Assembly (NCBI GenBank): GCA_001803165.1
Contig: MHAZ01000007.1
Location: 1-64,000, forward strand
Direction: 5' to 3'
Origin: Stygiobacter sp. RIFOXYC2_FULL_38_25
Lineage (GTDB): Bacteria > Bacteroidota > Ignavibacteria > Ignavibacteriales > Melioribacteraceae
Length of the DNA: 64,000 bases
Numbering within the stretch: the first letter of the stretch is position 1; every line of letters starts with the position of its first letter. Of this stretch, positions 1-9,158 are shown piece after piece. The notes beneath the pieces were generated by a model, which saw nothing but the letters and a program-made list of their open reading frames with translations, was not told the origin of the DNA and searched no databases. The translations under genes and the position numbers were made by a program.

Positions 1-12
1 AATTTAATTCTT

Positions 13-33
13 TTCGCCGCAAGCAGCGGGGAA
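13..33 (-). terminator. possible terminator hairpin after the first FadL-like gene
   Basis: An imperfect inverted repeat (arms TTCGCCGC and GCGGGGAA around a 5-nt loop, one mismatch) lies just beyond the stop codon of the minus-strand porin gene. The following tract on that strand is A/T rich but is not a clean U run, so this is only a weak intrinsic-terminator candidate. Confidence 0.35.
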
Positions 34-48
34 TTTAACCCTTAGCGA

Positions 49-1284
49 TTAAAAATTATAAGAAACGTTGAACCCAAATAAATGAGCACTCGAGTTATAT
101 GTACCGTTAAATGGCGCTAAACCATCCATGTAGCTCACTTTCGAATTTGTGATTGTGCGTTCGCTGAATCTTAAGAATAAGTAAGCGGCATCAACCGTAA
201 TGTTACTTGTAAGTTTGTAACCTAAACCAACGTTCAAACCAATTCTGTTTGCATCCGGTAGAGTCGGCTCAACCATTTCATCTTTAACTGGATTCTTATC
301 GAACAAAACTCCGGCTCGTACTGCTAAACATTCGCACAAATTGTACTCTGCACCAACGCGAGCAATGAATGTATTCTGATAATCTCTTACGGCAGACAGG
401 TCTTCTAATTTAGGGTCGGTAAAATCAACAGCCAGCTTATCGTAGCTTGACCATCCAATATATTGAATATCTCCTGTGACTGTTAAATTGCACAATGGCT
501 TAACGGCAGTTCCCAAAGTAACATTAAGCGGTGTGGTTAACTTTGCTTCAATTCCACCTTTTGGTAATAGGCTTGAAAGCGCAGCAGGACCTTTAGAAGT
601 CGCATCGCCTTTCAGATTGAATGTGTTTTCACTTCTTACTGATAAACCGAACGAAACCGTTTCGGATGGTTTGTAAAGTGCGCCCGCAGTAAATCCGGTT
701 GCGTGTCCGTCTCCTTCTAAGTTAACATTAGCTTCACCGGCAAAAGGTGTTAGTAATGCGTTACGGTTTATTGTAACTGTTCCAATGGCGTATGTAATTC
801 CAAAACTAAGAGATAATTCTTTTGTGAATTTGATAGCCATTGTTGGGTTGATGTAGTAGGTCTTTAAGTCAGTCTCAACTGCCAAAAATCTTCCAACCCA
901 ATCTGAGTCCCATTTTGTTCCTAATCCATATTGATTATTGAAAGCAATACCAAAGTAAAGCCAGTCTGTTGCTTGATGAGTTACATAAACATTAACCGGA
1001 TTGAATAGTTGATCTTTTAATTTGTACTCAGCTATAGCTGGACTCGGTCCTCTAAAACTGGCTTTAGGTGAAATGAGTGTAGCTCCAATCATAAAACGGG
1101 TGCCGCTTAATTGTGTAATACCGGCTCCGTTAAAAAAGAGAGCAGACGGATCGTTAGCTAATGCGGTAAACGCGCCGGACATTCCCATTGCTCTGGCACC
1201 ATGTTCATTTATTTGGAAACCTCCACCAAATGTCCGAATTGAAAAAAGTATAAGGAATGATAACAGAAGTATTTTTTTGTACAT
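49..1284 (-). CDS. OmpP1/FadL family outer-membrane transport protein, copy 1
   Basis: Outer-membrane beta-barrel of the FadL/TodX type, which in known members takes up long-chain fatty acids or other hydrophobic compounds. The 411-aa product has a signal peptide (about residues 1-20) followed by the family N-terminus GGFQINEHGARAMGMSGAF (21-39) and the hatch-region segment ANDPSALFFNGAG (43-55). The family usually reads NPAG here, as the downstream paralogue does; this copy has NGAG. The protein ends in Phe, as expected for BAM-dependent barrels. A closely related paralogue lies 63 bp upstream on the same strand, so this looks like a tandem duplication. The substrate cannot be told from sequence. 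Confidence 0.9.
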   Translation of the reverse strand: MYKKILLLSFLILFSIRTFGGGFQINEHGARAMGMSGAFTALANDPSALFFNGAGITQLSGTRFMIGATLISPKASFRGPSPAIAEYKLKDQLFNPVNVYVTHQATDWLYFGIAFNNQYGLGTKWDSDWVGRFLAVETDLKTYYINPTMAIKFTKELSLSFGITYAIGTVTINRNALLTPFAGEANVNLEGDGHATGFTAGALYKPSETVSFGLSVRSENTFNLKGDATSKGPAALSSLLPKGGIEAKLTTPLNVTLGTAVKPLCNLTVTGDIQYIGWSSYDKLAVDFTDPKLEDLSAVRDYQNTFIARVGAEYNLCECLAVRAGVLFDKNPVKDEMVEPTLPDANRIGLNVGLGYKLTSNITVDAAYLFLRFSERTITNSKVSYMDGLAPFNGTYNSSAHLFGFNVSYNF

Positions 1285-1314
1285 CTGACCTCCAACTATT
1301 ATGTGATTTTAAGG

Positions 1315-1342
1315 AAAGGGGTGGCGGCTGCCATCCCCTTTT
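1315..1342 (-). terminator. terminator-like hairpin between the two FadL-like genes
   Basis: A GC-rich inverted repeat (AAAGGGG-TGGC paired with GCCATCCCCTTT, one bulged base, GGCT-type loop) sits 6 nt after the stop of the upstream porin gene. A short T/C-rich tract follows on the minus strand. It could separate transcription of the two paralogues or stabilise the first message. Confidence 0.55.
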
Positions 1343-1347
1343 GAATT

Positions 1348-2616
1348 CTAAAGTGAGTAGCTAAAGTTTACGCCAAATAGATGGGCGAGATTTGAGTAGG
1401 TTCCGTTAAATCCAAATTTGGATTTGGAAACGGTTCTTTCAGAAAATGTTAAAAGCATATAAGAGAAGTCAACACCAAGATTATCTGTTAACTTTCCGCC
1501 AAAACCAACGTTGAAGCCAACTCTGTCTGCATCCGGTAAAGTTGGTTCAATATAATCTGTTTGAACTGGATTATGATCATACAAAAGACCGGCACGCAAA
1601 GCTGCATTATCGCTAAGTTTATATTCTAAACCAGCTCTAATGATGTAGGTATTTTCATATTCTCTAGGTGTAGATGATACATTCTGAACACCATTTGCTG
1701 GATTCAAATCCAAATCGTAAGAAGCAAAAGTAACTTCTAATTTATCATAACTGCTCCATCCAATATATTGGTAATCAGCAGTAAAAGTAACATTGTCTGA
1801 TGGCATATACGCTAAACCAACTGTTAAATTCTGTGGAGTCTTTAATGGAGCTGTAATATCGCCATTAGGGAATGGCAAATTAACTTTGAGTATAGGATGA
1901 TAAAAAGTTGCTGGAGTTGTAGTAGCTGTACCTTTGAAATCTAAGCTGACCTCACTTCTGTAATTAACACCAAATTGAAATTGATCGCTAACTTTGTACA
2001 AAATACCAGCAGTAAAACCGAAAGAAGTTGCATCACCAGCCATAGCTATTTCTTCATCTGCAAGTGCAGGAGAAAGTGGATTAGGCAATTTACGTTCAAT
2101 TGTTACATCACCAAATACAAATGAACCGCCGGCGCTAATTGAAAATCCATTAAACAATTCATAAGCAATAACCGGAGTAATGAAGAAGGTCTTGACTTCT
2201 GTATTAACAGCAAGGTATCTACCTGGCCAACTACCATTCCATTTGGTTCCTAAGCCATATTGATTATTAACACCTAAACCAACAGCTAATTTATCGCCGA
2301 GTTTCTGAGTAATGTAGAAATTAATTGGAGTAAACAATTGTCCTTTCATTTCATATTCTCTTGCTGTCGAGCCGGAGCCACTTGTGTATGTAGCTGATGG
2401 TGAAATTGCAGTTGTACCAAAATAGAATCTTGTTCCTTTTAACTGTGTAATACCTGCCGGATTGAAATAGATAGCTGATGGATCGTTAGCTAAACCGGTG
2501 AAAGCACCGCCTAATGCCATAGCACGGGCGCCATGTTCATTAATCTGAAAACCACCCGCATAAATACTGCTTGCAAACAGGACGCAAGCCAGGGATAAAG
2601 TAAGTAACTTCTTCAC
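1348..2616 (-). CDS. OmpP1/FadL family outer-membrane transport protein, copy 2
   Basis: Second FadL-type outer-membrane barrel, 422 aa. The signal peptide (1-20, ending SSIYA) is followed by GGFQINEHGARAMALGGAF (21-39) and the canonical ANDPSAIYFNPAG segment (43-55). The N-terminal third is nearly the same as in the neighbouring copy, while the middle loops differ, including a longer insertion around residues 225-245. Diverged extracellular loops with a conserved hatch suggest the two paralogues handle different hydrophobic substrates; that is inference. The product ends YSL rather than Phe. A hairpin follows the stop codon. Confidence 0.92.
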   Translation of the reverse strand: MKKLLTLSLACVLFASSIYAGGFQINEHGARAMALGGAFTGLANDPSAIYFNPAGITQLKGTRFYFGTTAISPSATYTSGSGSTAREYEMKGQLFTPINFYITQKLGDKLAVGLGVNNQYGLGTKWNGSWPGRYLAVNTEVKTFFITPVIAYELFNGFSISAGGSFVFGDVTIERKLPNPLSPALADEEIAMAGDATSFGFTAGILYKVSDQFQFGVNYRSEVSLDFKGTATTTPATFYHPILKVNLPFPNGDITAPLKTPQNLTVGLAYMPSDNVTFTADYQYIGWSSYDKLEVTFASYDLDLNPANGVQNVSSTPREYENTYIIRAGLEYKLSDNAALRAGLLYDHNPVQTDYIEPTLPDADRVGFNVGFGGKLTDNLGVDFSYMLLTFSERTVSKSKFGFNGTYSNLAHLFGVNFSYSL

Positions 2617-2687
2617 ACAACCTCCTCTGGTTAATGAAATTTCGGCAACAAAATACTTAATTGATTGAAAATAGCAAAAAAGAATTA

Positions 2688-3188
2688 TTATTCGATTACT
2701 AGTATCGAAGCACCCTTTTCTACCGACTGCCCTTCTTGAAAATTAATTTCCTTCACAACGCCACTAGATGGAGAGCGCAAATCGTTTTCCATCTTCATTG
2801 CTTCTAAAATTAAAATCGGTTCGCCGAGTTCTACATGATCGCCAATCTTCTTTTTTATTTTGATTAGCAATCCGGGCATTGGCGCTTTTACTTCTGTGTG
2901 GTGTACAGTTTTTCCTTTATTCTTTTGCAGCTCGTATGCGGTTTCTTGAAGACGTGTTCTAACTGTTGTATCGAAGTACCATCCATCAATGAGGAATCCA
3001 ATTTCACCATTATTAATTCGGCTTGTGGCAGCTTCATAAACATTATCACCAAAGCGTAAAATAAGTGAGTGAGGGCTAACTTTAGTAATAGACGATGGAA
3101 TTACTTTGCCTTCCAGCTCAACTGTTCCGTTGTCGTTCACTCTTACTGTTTTCTTTTTATTGTTAACTGTAATTACAAACTCATTCAT
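2688..3188 (-). CDS. biotin carboxyl carrier subunit of an acyl-CoA carboxylase
   Basis: Carries the biotin that shuttles carboxyl groups between a biotin carboxylase and a carboxyltransferase. The 166-aa product has an N-terminal beta-rich region (1-75) and a C-terminal biotinyl domain (about 98-166). The biotinylation motif is EAMKMEND at 129-136, with Lys132 as acceptor, preceded by the usual APMPG turn (102-106). Its start overlaps the biotin carboxylase stop by 8 nt, so the two are translationally coupled. The N-terminal region resembles the linker of propionyl/methylcrotonyl-CoA carboxylases more than short AccB. No carboxyltransferase is adjacent; the only candidate in the window is the MCC-B-like gene at 42212. 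Confidence 0.9.
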   Translation of the reverse strand: MNEFVITVNNKKKTVRVNDNGTVELEGKVIPSSITKVSPHSLILRFGDNVYEAATSRINNGEIGFLIDGWYFDTTVRTRLQETAYELQKNKGKTVHHTEVKAPMPGLLIKIKKKIGDHVELGEPILILEAMKMENDLRSPSSGVVKEINFQEGQSVEKGASILVIE

Positions 3189-4677
3189 ATTGTTGAGTCC
3201 GCCAGTTGTTGGAAGAAGTAAAATTATTGGCAGTTACCGTTACTTCGGAATCGCTATTCTTTATCAACGCTGCCATCACAGCAACAATGTCTTCAAGATA
3301 TTCAGTTGATTGGTCTTTCCACTTATCGGGAATCAGAGGTAGGAATTCGTTCTCTAAAAAGTTAATGTCGAAAGTGCCATCTAAAAATGATTTTTGTTTC
3401 AGCATCCAATTGAACGCCGGCATGTTGGTCGTTACTCCACATATTTGATATTCACACAACGCACGTTTCATTCTTACTATGGCTTCGTTTCTGTCTCTTC
3501 CCCAACAAATAACTTTAGCCAACATTGGATCGTAGTAAATCGGAACTTCGCTCATCACATCTATTCCGCGGTCAATGCGAACTCCGGGTCCGGATGTTAG
3601 TCTGTGATGTGTAATCTTGCCGGTTGAAGGCGCAAAATTATTATCTACATCCTCAGCATAAACTCTACACTCTATTGCGTGTCCATGAATTTGAAGATCG
3701 TTTTGAGTTACACTTAGTTTTTCACCGTAAGCAATTCTAATCTGCTCTTTCACAATATCAAAACCGGTAATCATTTCTGTAACCGGATGCTCTACTTGCA
3801 GACGAGTATTCATTTCAAGAAAATAAAAACTTTTATCTCTGTCCATCAGAAATTCAATCGTTCCGGCATTGTAGTATCCGCAAGCTTTGGCAGCATCAAT
3901 TGCGGCAGTTGTAATCTTTCTGCGCGTTTGATCATCCACTGCAATTGAAGGAGCTTCTTCAATAACTTTTTGGTGTCTTCGCTGAACCGAGCATTCTCTT
4001 TCAAAAAGATGTACATAGTTGCCATGCTTATCGGCGAGAATTTGTACTTCGATGTGTTTAGGATGTTCAATAAATTTTTCTAAATAGACAGCGTCACTTC
4101 CAAATGATTTAAGAGCTTCATTTCTTGCATTAGTAAATGCTGTTTCAAATTCTTCATCAGAGAATACTTTGCGCATTCCTTTTCCGCCGCCGCCGGCAGC
4201 AGCTTTCAGCATAACCGGATATCCAATTTCGTTAGCAATTTTTTTACCACTCTCGATATTGGTGATCGGTTCTGTTGTTCCCGGAACAATTGGAACATTG
4301 TGCTGCTTCATTAACGTGCGAGCGTCCGTTTTCCCTCCCATCATTTCAACTGACTTATAGGATGGACCAATGAAAGCTATTCCCGCTTCTTCAACCATTT
4401 TTATGAATTCAGCGCGCTCTGATAAAAAACCATAACCGGGATGAATTGCATCCGCACCAATTTGTTTTGCTAACGCAATTATTTTTTCTTTATTCAGATA
4501 GGATTCACTTGCCGGCGACGGACCGATAAGATAAGCTTCATCGGCACGGCGTACATGCAAAGCGTTCACATCGGCTTCCGAATAAATTGCTACCGAAGTA
4601 ATCGAAAGCTCACGGCAAGCTTTTATGATGCGGTGAGCTATCTCTCCTCTGTTCGCTATTAAGATTTTTTTGAACAT
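3181..4677 (-). CDS. accC: acetyl/propionyl-CoA carboxylase, biotin carboxylase subunit
   Basis: ATP-dependent carboxylation of biotin on the carrier subunit encoded next. The 498-aa product has the order of a biotin carboxylase: N-terminal KKILIANRGEIA (3-14), glycine-rich ATP-grasp loop AAGGGGKGM (160-168), ECSVQRRHQKVIEE (228-241) and the signature EMNTRLQVEHPVTE (288-301). It is about 50 residues longer than E. coli AccC, with a C-terminal tail typical of acyl-CoA carboxylase alpha chains. The carrier domain is split off as a separate gene. The start codon overlaps the mutS2 stop by 1 nt. The acyl-CoA substrate is not determined by this subunit. Confidence 0.93.
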   Translation of the reverse strand: MFKKILIANRGEIAHRIIKACRELSITSVAIYSEADVNALHVRRADEAYLIGPSPASESYLNKEKIIALAKQIGADAIHPGYGFLSERAEFIKMVEEAGIAFIGPSYKSVEMMGGKTDARTLMKQHNVPIVPGTTEPITNIESGKKIANEIGYPVMLKAAAGGGGKGMRKVFSDEEFETAFTNARNEALKSFGSDAVYLEKFIEHPKHIEVQILADKHGNYVHLFERECSVQRRHQKVIEEAPSIAVDDQTRRKITTAAIDAAKACGYYNAGTIEFLMDRDKSFYFLEMNTRLQVEHPVTEMITGFDIVKEQIRIAYGEKLSVTQNDLQIHGHAIECRVYAEDVDNNFAPSTGKITHHRLTSGPGVRIDRGIDVMSEVPIYYDPMLAKVICWGRDRNEAIVRMKRALCEYQICGVTTNMPAFNWMLKQKSFLDGTFDINFLENEFLPLIPDKWKDQSTEYLEDIVAVMAALIKNSDSEVTVTANNFTSSNNWRTQQYE

Positions 4678-7028
4678 TACTTGAACTCAACAATTGTAAT
4701 TCCATCTCCGCCGCTTTCGATGCCGGAAAAATAGAAATTCTTAACGGAGGAATTAGTTCTAAGTATTCCGTGAGTCATTTGTTTCAAAACTCCGGTTCCC
4801 TTTCCGTGAAGAATTTCCACACGGTCAACTCCATTCATATTGGCTTCGTCTAAAAATTTAGTCAACTCAAACTCAGCATCTTCATATCTCATTCCGCGTA
4901 AATCTAATCTGAAGTTAAGGTTTTGATAATCGCTTTCATACTTTTTCTTGTAAACTAATTCCGCTTCCGATTTCTTAGCCGGATGGAGATCGCTAATCTT
5001 TGTCTTTATTTTTAGCGAACCAACAAGCAAAACAGCTTTATTCTTTTCTGCATCAAGTTCATCAATTACTCCGGCGGTTGCAGTATTTACGATTGAAGCA
5101 TAATCGCCGACTTTGAATTCTTTCTTATCAAATTCCACTTTCGGTTTCTGCGGCAAAATCTTTTTCGTTTCCTTTTTAAGCAGTTCAATCTTTTCTTTTT
5201 CTTGTTTTACAACTTCTTTCTGGGCTTGAGACTCACGAATGTTCTTGATTGTATCTTCAATTTGCTTGTTTACATCTTTCAGATACATTTGCGCTTTTTC
5301 ATGTGTATCGGAAAGAATTTCCTTCTTCTGCTTCTCAAGTTTCTCAACTTTATCTTGATAAAGATTTGCTAAACCTTTTAAACGGAGGTTTTCAAGTTCA
5401 CTTTTGTTTAGCTGATCCCGCAAGTCTTGAGATTTCTTTTCCAAGCTGACAAGGAATTCTTCAATCTTGGTTTTGTCTGTATCCAAATATTGTTTTGCGA
5501 GATTAATAAACTCATCATCAAAACCGATTCGCTGCGCTACTTCAAAAGCATAACTTGAACCGGGCATTCCTTGCTTAAATCTGTAAGTCGGTTTCAGTTC
5601 ATCTGTATCAAATTCCATAGAAGCATTTTGAAATTCTTCGAGTTGATTAGCAACTAATTTAAGACTTCCGTGGTGAGTTGTTGCGAGAACTCGCGCACCG
5701 TTATCCCGCAGAGTAACCAAAACGCCAACTGCAATTGCTGAGCCTTCCGCCGGATCAGTTCCGGTTCCAATTTCATCAAGAAGAACTAAAGATTTATCAT
5801 CAGCAGCTTCTATTATGTTTCTAATGTTTGTTAAGTGAGAACTAAATGTGCTTAGATCATCTTCAATTGATTGCGCATCGCCTATATCAACCAAAACATT
5901 TTCGAAGATATGAAAATTTGAATCCGGAAAAACCGGGATTGGAATACCGGCTTGGGCGAGACAAACTAACAAGCCGCAAGTTTTAAGAGTAACAGTTTTT
6001 CCGCCGGCATTTGGTCCGGTAATCAAAACGACTTTTTCATCTTTCAGTTTCAAATTCATTGGAACTGTTTTGCTGTGACCAAGCCGTTTAACAAGCAGAG
6101 GATGTCGCGCATCTATCAACTCAAAAGGTTTATTGGGAAAGTAACTCGGATGAGTTCCAATAACTGCAATAGAATACTTTGCGCGCGAGAATATAGAATC
6201 GAGTCCGGCAATAGCTTCTAACGACAACTTGAGTGCAATATTATGTTCACCAATTTTCTCGGTTAAATCGCGAAGTATCTTTTCAATCTCACGTTTTTCC
6301 GCAAAGTGAAGCGAAAGGATTTCGTTGTTCATTTCGAGAGTTTCTTCCGGCTCGATGTAAACAGTTTGTCCGGTTGCAGATTCCGAATGAACAAAACCGC
6401 GCACGTGACGTTTATGTTCTGCTTTAATAGGAAGAACAATTCTGCCGTCGCGCTGAGTAACAAACTCTTCTTGTACCAAATACGAATCGCTCAATTGTCG
6501 GAGAAGTCTTTGCACTAGTTTTTGCAGCGAAGCTTCCCTTTCCCGAATATCAACTCTAATTTCTCTCAGTTTTGCGCTTGCGGTGTCTTTAATCTCACCA
6601 TTGTCATCAAATACTTTAGAGAAGTGATGCTCAAAAACTTTATCAATAAATAACTGAGTTAACAATTCCTTTAGATTGGTTTCCGCTTCATCATCTTTTG
6701 GTTTTAAGAATTGGTAAAGCTTTCTCGATTGCTGCGCCAAGTGTAGAACATCAATTATCCGCTTGGCTGTAAGTACAACTCCTTGAATTTTGCTGTGCGA
6801 AAGTGTTTCGTGCAAATCGGGCAAATACTCAAACGGAGGTTCTTCATTCCGTATTAATATTTCTTTGGCTTCATGAACGCGCAGGTTTTCCGTTTGGATT
6901 TCATCAAGTTCGTATTTGGGCAGCATCTCCAAAACTAATTGCTTACCACTTTCAGTTGCGCAGTACTTTTCTATCTGAGCTATTACTTTCGGGTATTCTA
7001 ATTTTTCTAATATTTCTTTGGATATCAT
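4677..7028 (-). CDS. mutS2: endonuclease MutS2
   Basis: MutS paralogue that limits recombination or acts in ribosome rescue in other bacteria. The 783-aa product has a MutS-type core and clamp region (1-300), the ATPase Walker A motif TGPNAGGKT (337-345), an ABC-type Walker B (LVLLDEIGTGTDPAEG), a long charged coiled coil (about 520-640) and a C-terminal Smr nuclease domain (708-783) with LDLRG (708-712) and HGKGTG (741-746). It lacks the mismatch-binding domain of MutS1, as the family does. It overlaps cvpA by 4 nt upstream and the biotin carboxylase by 1 nt downstream. The cvpA-mutS2 pairing is common in many bacteria. Confidence 0.96.
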   Translation of the reverse strand: MISKEILEKLEYPKVIAQIEKYCATESGKQLVLEMLPKYELDEIQTENLRVHEAKEILIRNEEPPFEYLPDLHETLSHSKIQGVVLTAKRIIDVLHLAQQSRKLYQFLKPKDDEAETNLKELLTQLFIDKVFEHHFSKVFDDNGEIKDTASAKLREIRVDIREREASLQKLVQRLLRQLSDSYLVQEEFVTQRDGRIVLPIKAEHKRHVRGFVHSESATGQTVYIEPEETLEMNNEILSLHFAEKREIEKILRDLTEKIGEHNIALKLSLEAIAGLDSIFSRAKYSIAVIGTHPSYFPNKPFELIDARHPLLVKRLGHSKTVPMNLKLKDEKVVLITGPNAGGKTVTLKTCGLLVCLAQAGIPIPVFPDSNFHIFENVLVDIGDAQSIEDDLSTFSSHLTNIRNIIEAADDKSLVLLDEIGTGTDPAEGSAIAVGVLVTLRDNGARVLATTHHGSLKLVANQLEEFQNASMEFDTDELKPTYRFKQGMPGSSYAFEVAQRIGFDDEFINLAKQYLDTDKTKIEEFLVSLEKKSQDLRDQLNKSELENLRLKGLANLYQDKVEKLEKQKKEILSDTHEKAQMYLKDVNKQIEDTIKNIRESQAQKEVVKQEKEKIELLKKETKKILPQKPKVEFDKKEFKVGDYASIVNTATAGVIDELDAEKNKAVLLVGSLKIKTKISDLHPAKKSEAELVYKKKYESDYQNLNFRLDLRGMRYEDAEFELTKFLDEANMNGVDRVEILHGKGTGVLKQMTHGILRTNSSVKNFYFSGIESGGDGITIVEFK

Positions 7029-7576
7029 TTTATTTTGCTGGAGTCTATTTGTGTAGTGGTATCGGCATCATCTTTTTCGATGTATTCTTTTATTACTTCT
7101 GCTGCTTTAGAGCGGTTGCCAATTATAAAATCCGTGGTTTTAGGTATCAGATTAAGAACTGAGTTATAAAACGTTGAGTCCTCTCTATCCCCAGTTTTGG
7201 GATAAGAGAAAATGTTTAAGAAAAGACAAATCGTACTTGTGAAGTACAGAATTTGAATTACACCAATCAATCCGCCTAAAGTTTGATTAATGAGGTTGTT
7301 TACTTTATCAGTTGGATGAATAATACGTTTAACAATTGAAGTAATCAGCAGAACGCCGAGAAAAATTATTATGCCGGAAATCAAACTCGCCAGATAATCA
7401 TCTTGATTAAAGAAAGAAGTAAACAGCTTACCCACTTTACCGCCAAGCTGAAATGCCAACACAATAGCTACGATAAGTCCAATCAAGCCAATAATTTTGC
7501 GTACGAGCCCATCCTTAAAACCGAGAATAAAGCCAACGATTACAATAACAAGAATGATATAGTCGAGATAATTCAA
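7025..7576 (-). CDS. CvpA family membrane protein
   Basis: Small integral membrane protein of the CvpA/colicin V production family; its biochemical role is unsettled. The 183-aa product has about four transmembrane segments, starting MNYLDYIILVIVIVGFILG, then a helix near 31-50 with KIIGLIGLIVAIVLAF, a segment near 62-80 and one near 100-125. A charged, soluble C-terminal tail follows. It sits directly upstream of mutS2 with a 4-nt overlap and overlaps the yqeY stop by 4 nt, a typical arrangement. No catalytic motif is visible. Confidence 0.85.
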   Translation of the reverse strand: MNYLDYIILVIVIVGFILGFKDGLVRKIIGLIGLIVAIVLAFQLGGKVGKLFTSFFNQDDYLASLISGIIIFLGVLLITSIVKRIIHPTDKVNNLINQTLGGLIGVIQILYFTSTICLFLNIFSYPKTGDREDSTFYNSVLNLIPKTTDFIIGNRSKAAEVIKEYIEKDDADTTTQIDSSKIK

Positions 7577-8025
7577 TTTCCGCTCAAGAGTTTTTCAAGA
7601 ATTTCGCGAATTACTTTTCCATCTGCTTTGCCTTTTAAGCTTTTAGCGGCAAGAGGCATTACTTTCGGAAAGTCTTCTTTGGTTTTTGCGCCAACTTCGT
7701 CAGCAATCTTTTTAACCTCTGCCAGAATTTCTTCAGCAGTTAATTGCTTAGGCAAATATTCTTCAATTATTTTTAACTCAGCTTCTTCTTTGTCGGATAA
7801 ATCTGTTCTGCCCGCATTCTTATACTGCTCGATGGATTCTTTTCTTTTTTTAGCTGCAACAGTAAGGATGCGTAAACCTTCTTCATCAGTAAACTCTTTT
7901 CCGCTTCCGCTTTTTTCAAATTCTAAAATCAGCGCACGGATTGAACGAACAGTTTCCAAACGGAGTTTATCGCCGCTTTTCATCGCGTCTTTTAAGTCGT
8001 TGTTTATTTTGTCTTTCAGATTCAT
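7573..8025 (-). CDS. GatB/YqeY domain-containing protein
   Basis: Stand-alone YqeY protein (150 aa), related to the tail domain of the GatB subunit of tRNA amidotransferase; its role is probably tRNA or RNA binding, but it is not established. It begins MNLKDKINNDLKDAMKSGDKLRLE, a family hallmark, includes EEYLPKQLTAEEI near 92-104, and ends with KGKADGKVIREILEKLL. No separate gatB is present in the window. It lies 12 nt after the stop of the phosphatase gene and overlaps cvpA by 4 nt, so it is in the same transcription unit. Confidence 0.9.
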   Translation of the reverse strand: MNLKDKINNDLKDAMKSGDKLRLETVRSIRALILEFEKSGSGKEFTDEEGLRILTVAAKKRKESIEQYKNAGRTDLSDKEEAELKIIEEYLPKQLTAEEILAEVKKIADEVGAKTKEDFPKVMPLAAKSLKGKADGKVIREILEKLLSGN

Positions 8026-8037
8026 AAATACCTCTGT

Positions 8038-9075
8038 TTAATTTTTTTCTGTCTTAAAATAAAATCTTGCACCAACCGGAAAGTGATCGCTATATCCGCC
8101 AATGTACTTGCTGCCCATATAAGTTGGTAAAGCTCCGCCTGCTCTGCTGCCGGATTCAATTATCATAAATTTTGGTTTAACTACTTCGTATGAGTCACAT
8201 TCATACTCTAATTTTTTACCATCATTTAATGCCGAAGAAATTATTATCTGATCAATCATATCCCAATTTTTAGCGTATAGATAAGAGCCTTCTTCGTTTT
8301 CTGCCTTTTTATAAGCTAAATTAAGTAACGAGTTCGTTTCGTGTTCTTCGCCGCAAGAAAAATCATCAGCCTTAAGCATTCTTGTAACAGACTTATCCCT
8401 AGGTTCATCGTTAAAATCGCCAAGTAAAATTACATTTGCGTTTGGCTCTTTCTCGAACAAATCATTTAATTCAATTCGTAAATATTTTGCAGCCGCTTCA
8501 CGGTTAACATCGGATTTCTCCTTTCCTCCTCTCCTTGAAGGCCAGTGATTTACGTAGAAATGAATAATCTCCCCACTTGTTTTATGTTTCAGTGTAACAT
8601 GCAAAATATCACGTGTTGGGTATCTTGTTGGGAGTACAACTTCAATTGTTTTCAAATCTTCAATCTCAAAAACTTTTCTGTCATAAAGTAATCCAACATC
8701 TATTCCACGCGCATCTTTGGACTCGCGGTGAGCCGGGATATATTCTCTATCTTTGAAAGCATAGCACAAACGCTTCATCATATTAAAATTTTCAACTTCT
8801 TCAATTGCTAAAACGTCCGGTCCCCTTCCGTTATTCATGAAATTAATAACTTTAGCGAGATTGTTGAGCTTAACATTCACCTTTCCTTCCGTCCAGAATT
8901 TTTCCGATTCAGGCAAGAATTCAGCATCATCTATAGCTGGATCATCAACAGCATCAAATAAATTCTCAATGTTAAATTGAGCGAAGTATAGCGTTTCCTT
9001 CTTTTCTGTCTGGCAGAATAAGATTTGAGGCAAAAAGACTAAAATCGTTAGCAGCTTTACAATGGTTTCTTTCAT
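8038..9075 (-). CDS. secreted endonuclease/exonuclease/phosphatase family protein
   Basis: Metal-dependent phosphodiesterase of the EEP/DNase I fold, 345 aa, with an N-terminal signal peptide (about 1-21, ending LFCQ, possibly a lipoprotein-type Cys at 21). Visible motifs are FNIENLF (34-40), the metal-binding Glu in IEEVEN (91-96), NHWPSRRGG (176-184), GDFNDEP (219-225) and the catalytic SDH (329-331). All key residues are present, so it is probably active. It is exported, so the substrate is likely extracytoplasmic DNA, phospholipid or nucleotide; the sequence does not decide. It is first gene of a six-gene unit and divergent from polA across 83 bp. Confidence 0.85.
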   Translation of the reverse strand: MKETIVKLLTILVFLPQILFCQTEKKETLYFAQFNIENLFDAVDDPAIDDAEFLPESEKFWTEGKVNVKLNNLAKVINFMNNGRGPDVLAIEEVENFNMMKRLCYAFKDREYIPAHRESKDARGIDVGLLYDRKVFEIEDLKTIEVVLPTRYPTRDILHVTLKHKTSGEIIHFYVNHWPSRRGGKEKSDVNREAAAKYLRIELNDLFEKEPNANVILLGDFNDEPRDKSVTRMLKADDFSCGEEHETNSLLNLAYKKAENEEGSYLYAKNWDMIDQIIISSALNDGKKLEYECDSYEVVKPKFMIIESGSRAGGALPTYMGSKYIGGYSDHFPVGARFYFKTEKN

Positions 9076-9158
9076 AAGTCCGCAATTTTTTATTGTAATA
9101 ATGAATTCCTATTTTCGATTCAAAATATAACCAAAAAACATTATCAGTTAAGGAAGCT

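Noticed and set aside
7403-8041. Long open frame on the plus strand opposite cvpA and yqeY
   Set aside because: It lies wholly antisense to two well-supported family members, and its protein has a low-complexity Ser/Phe composition without homology.
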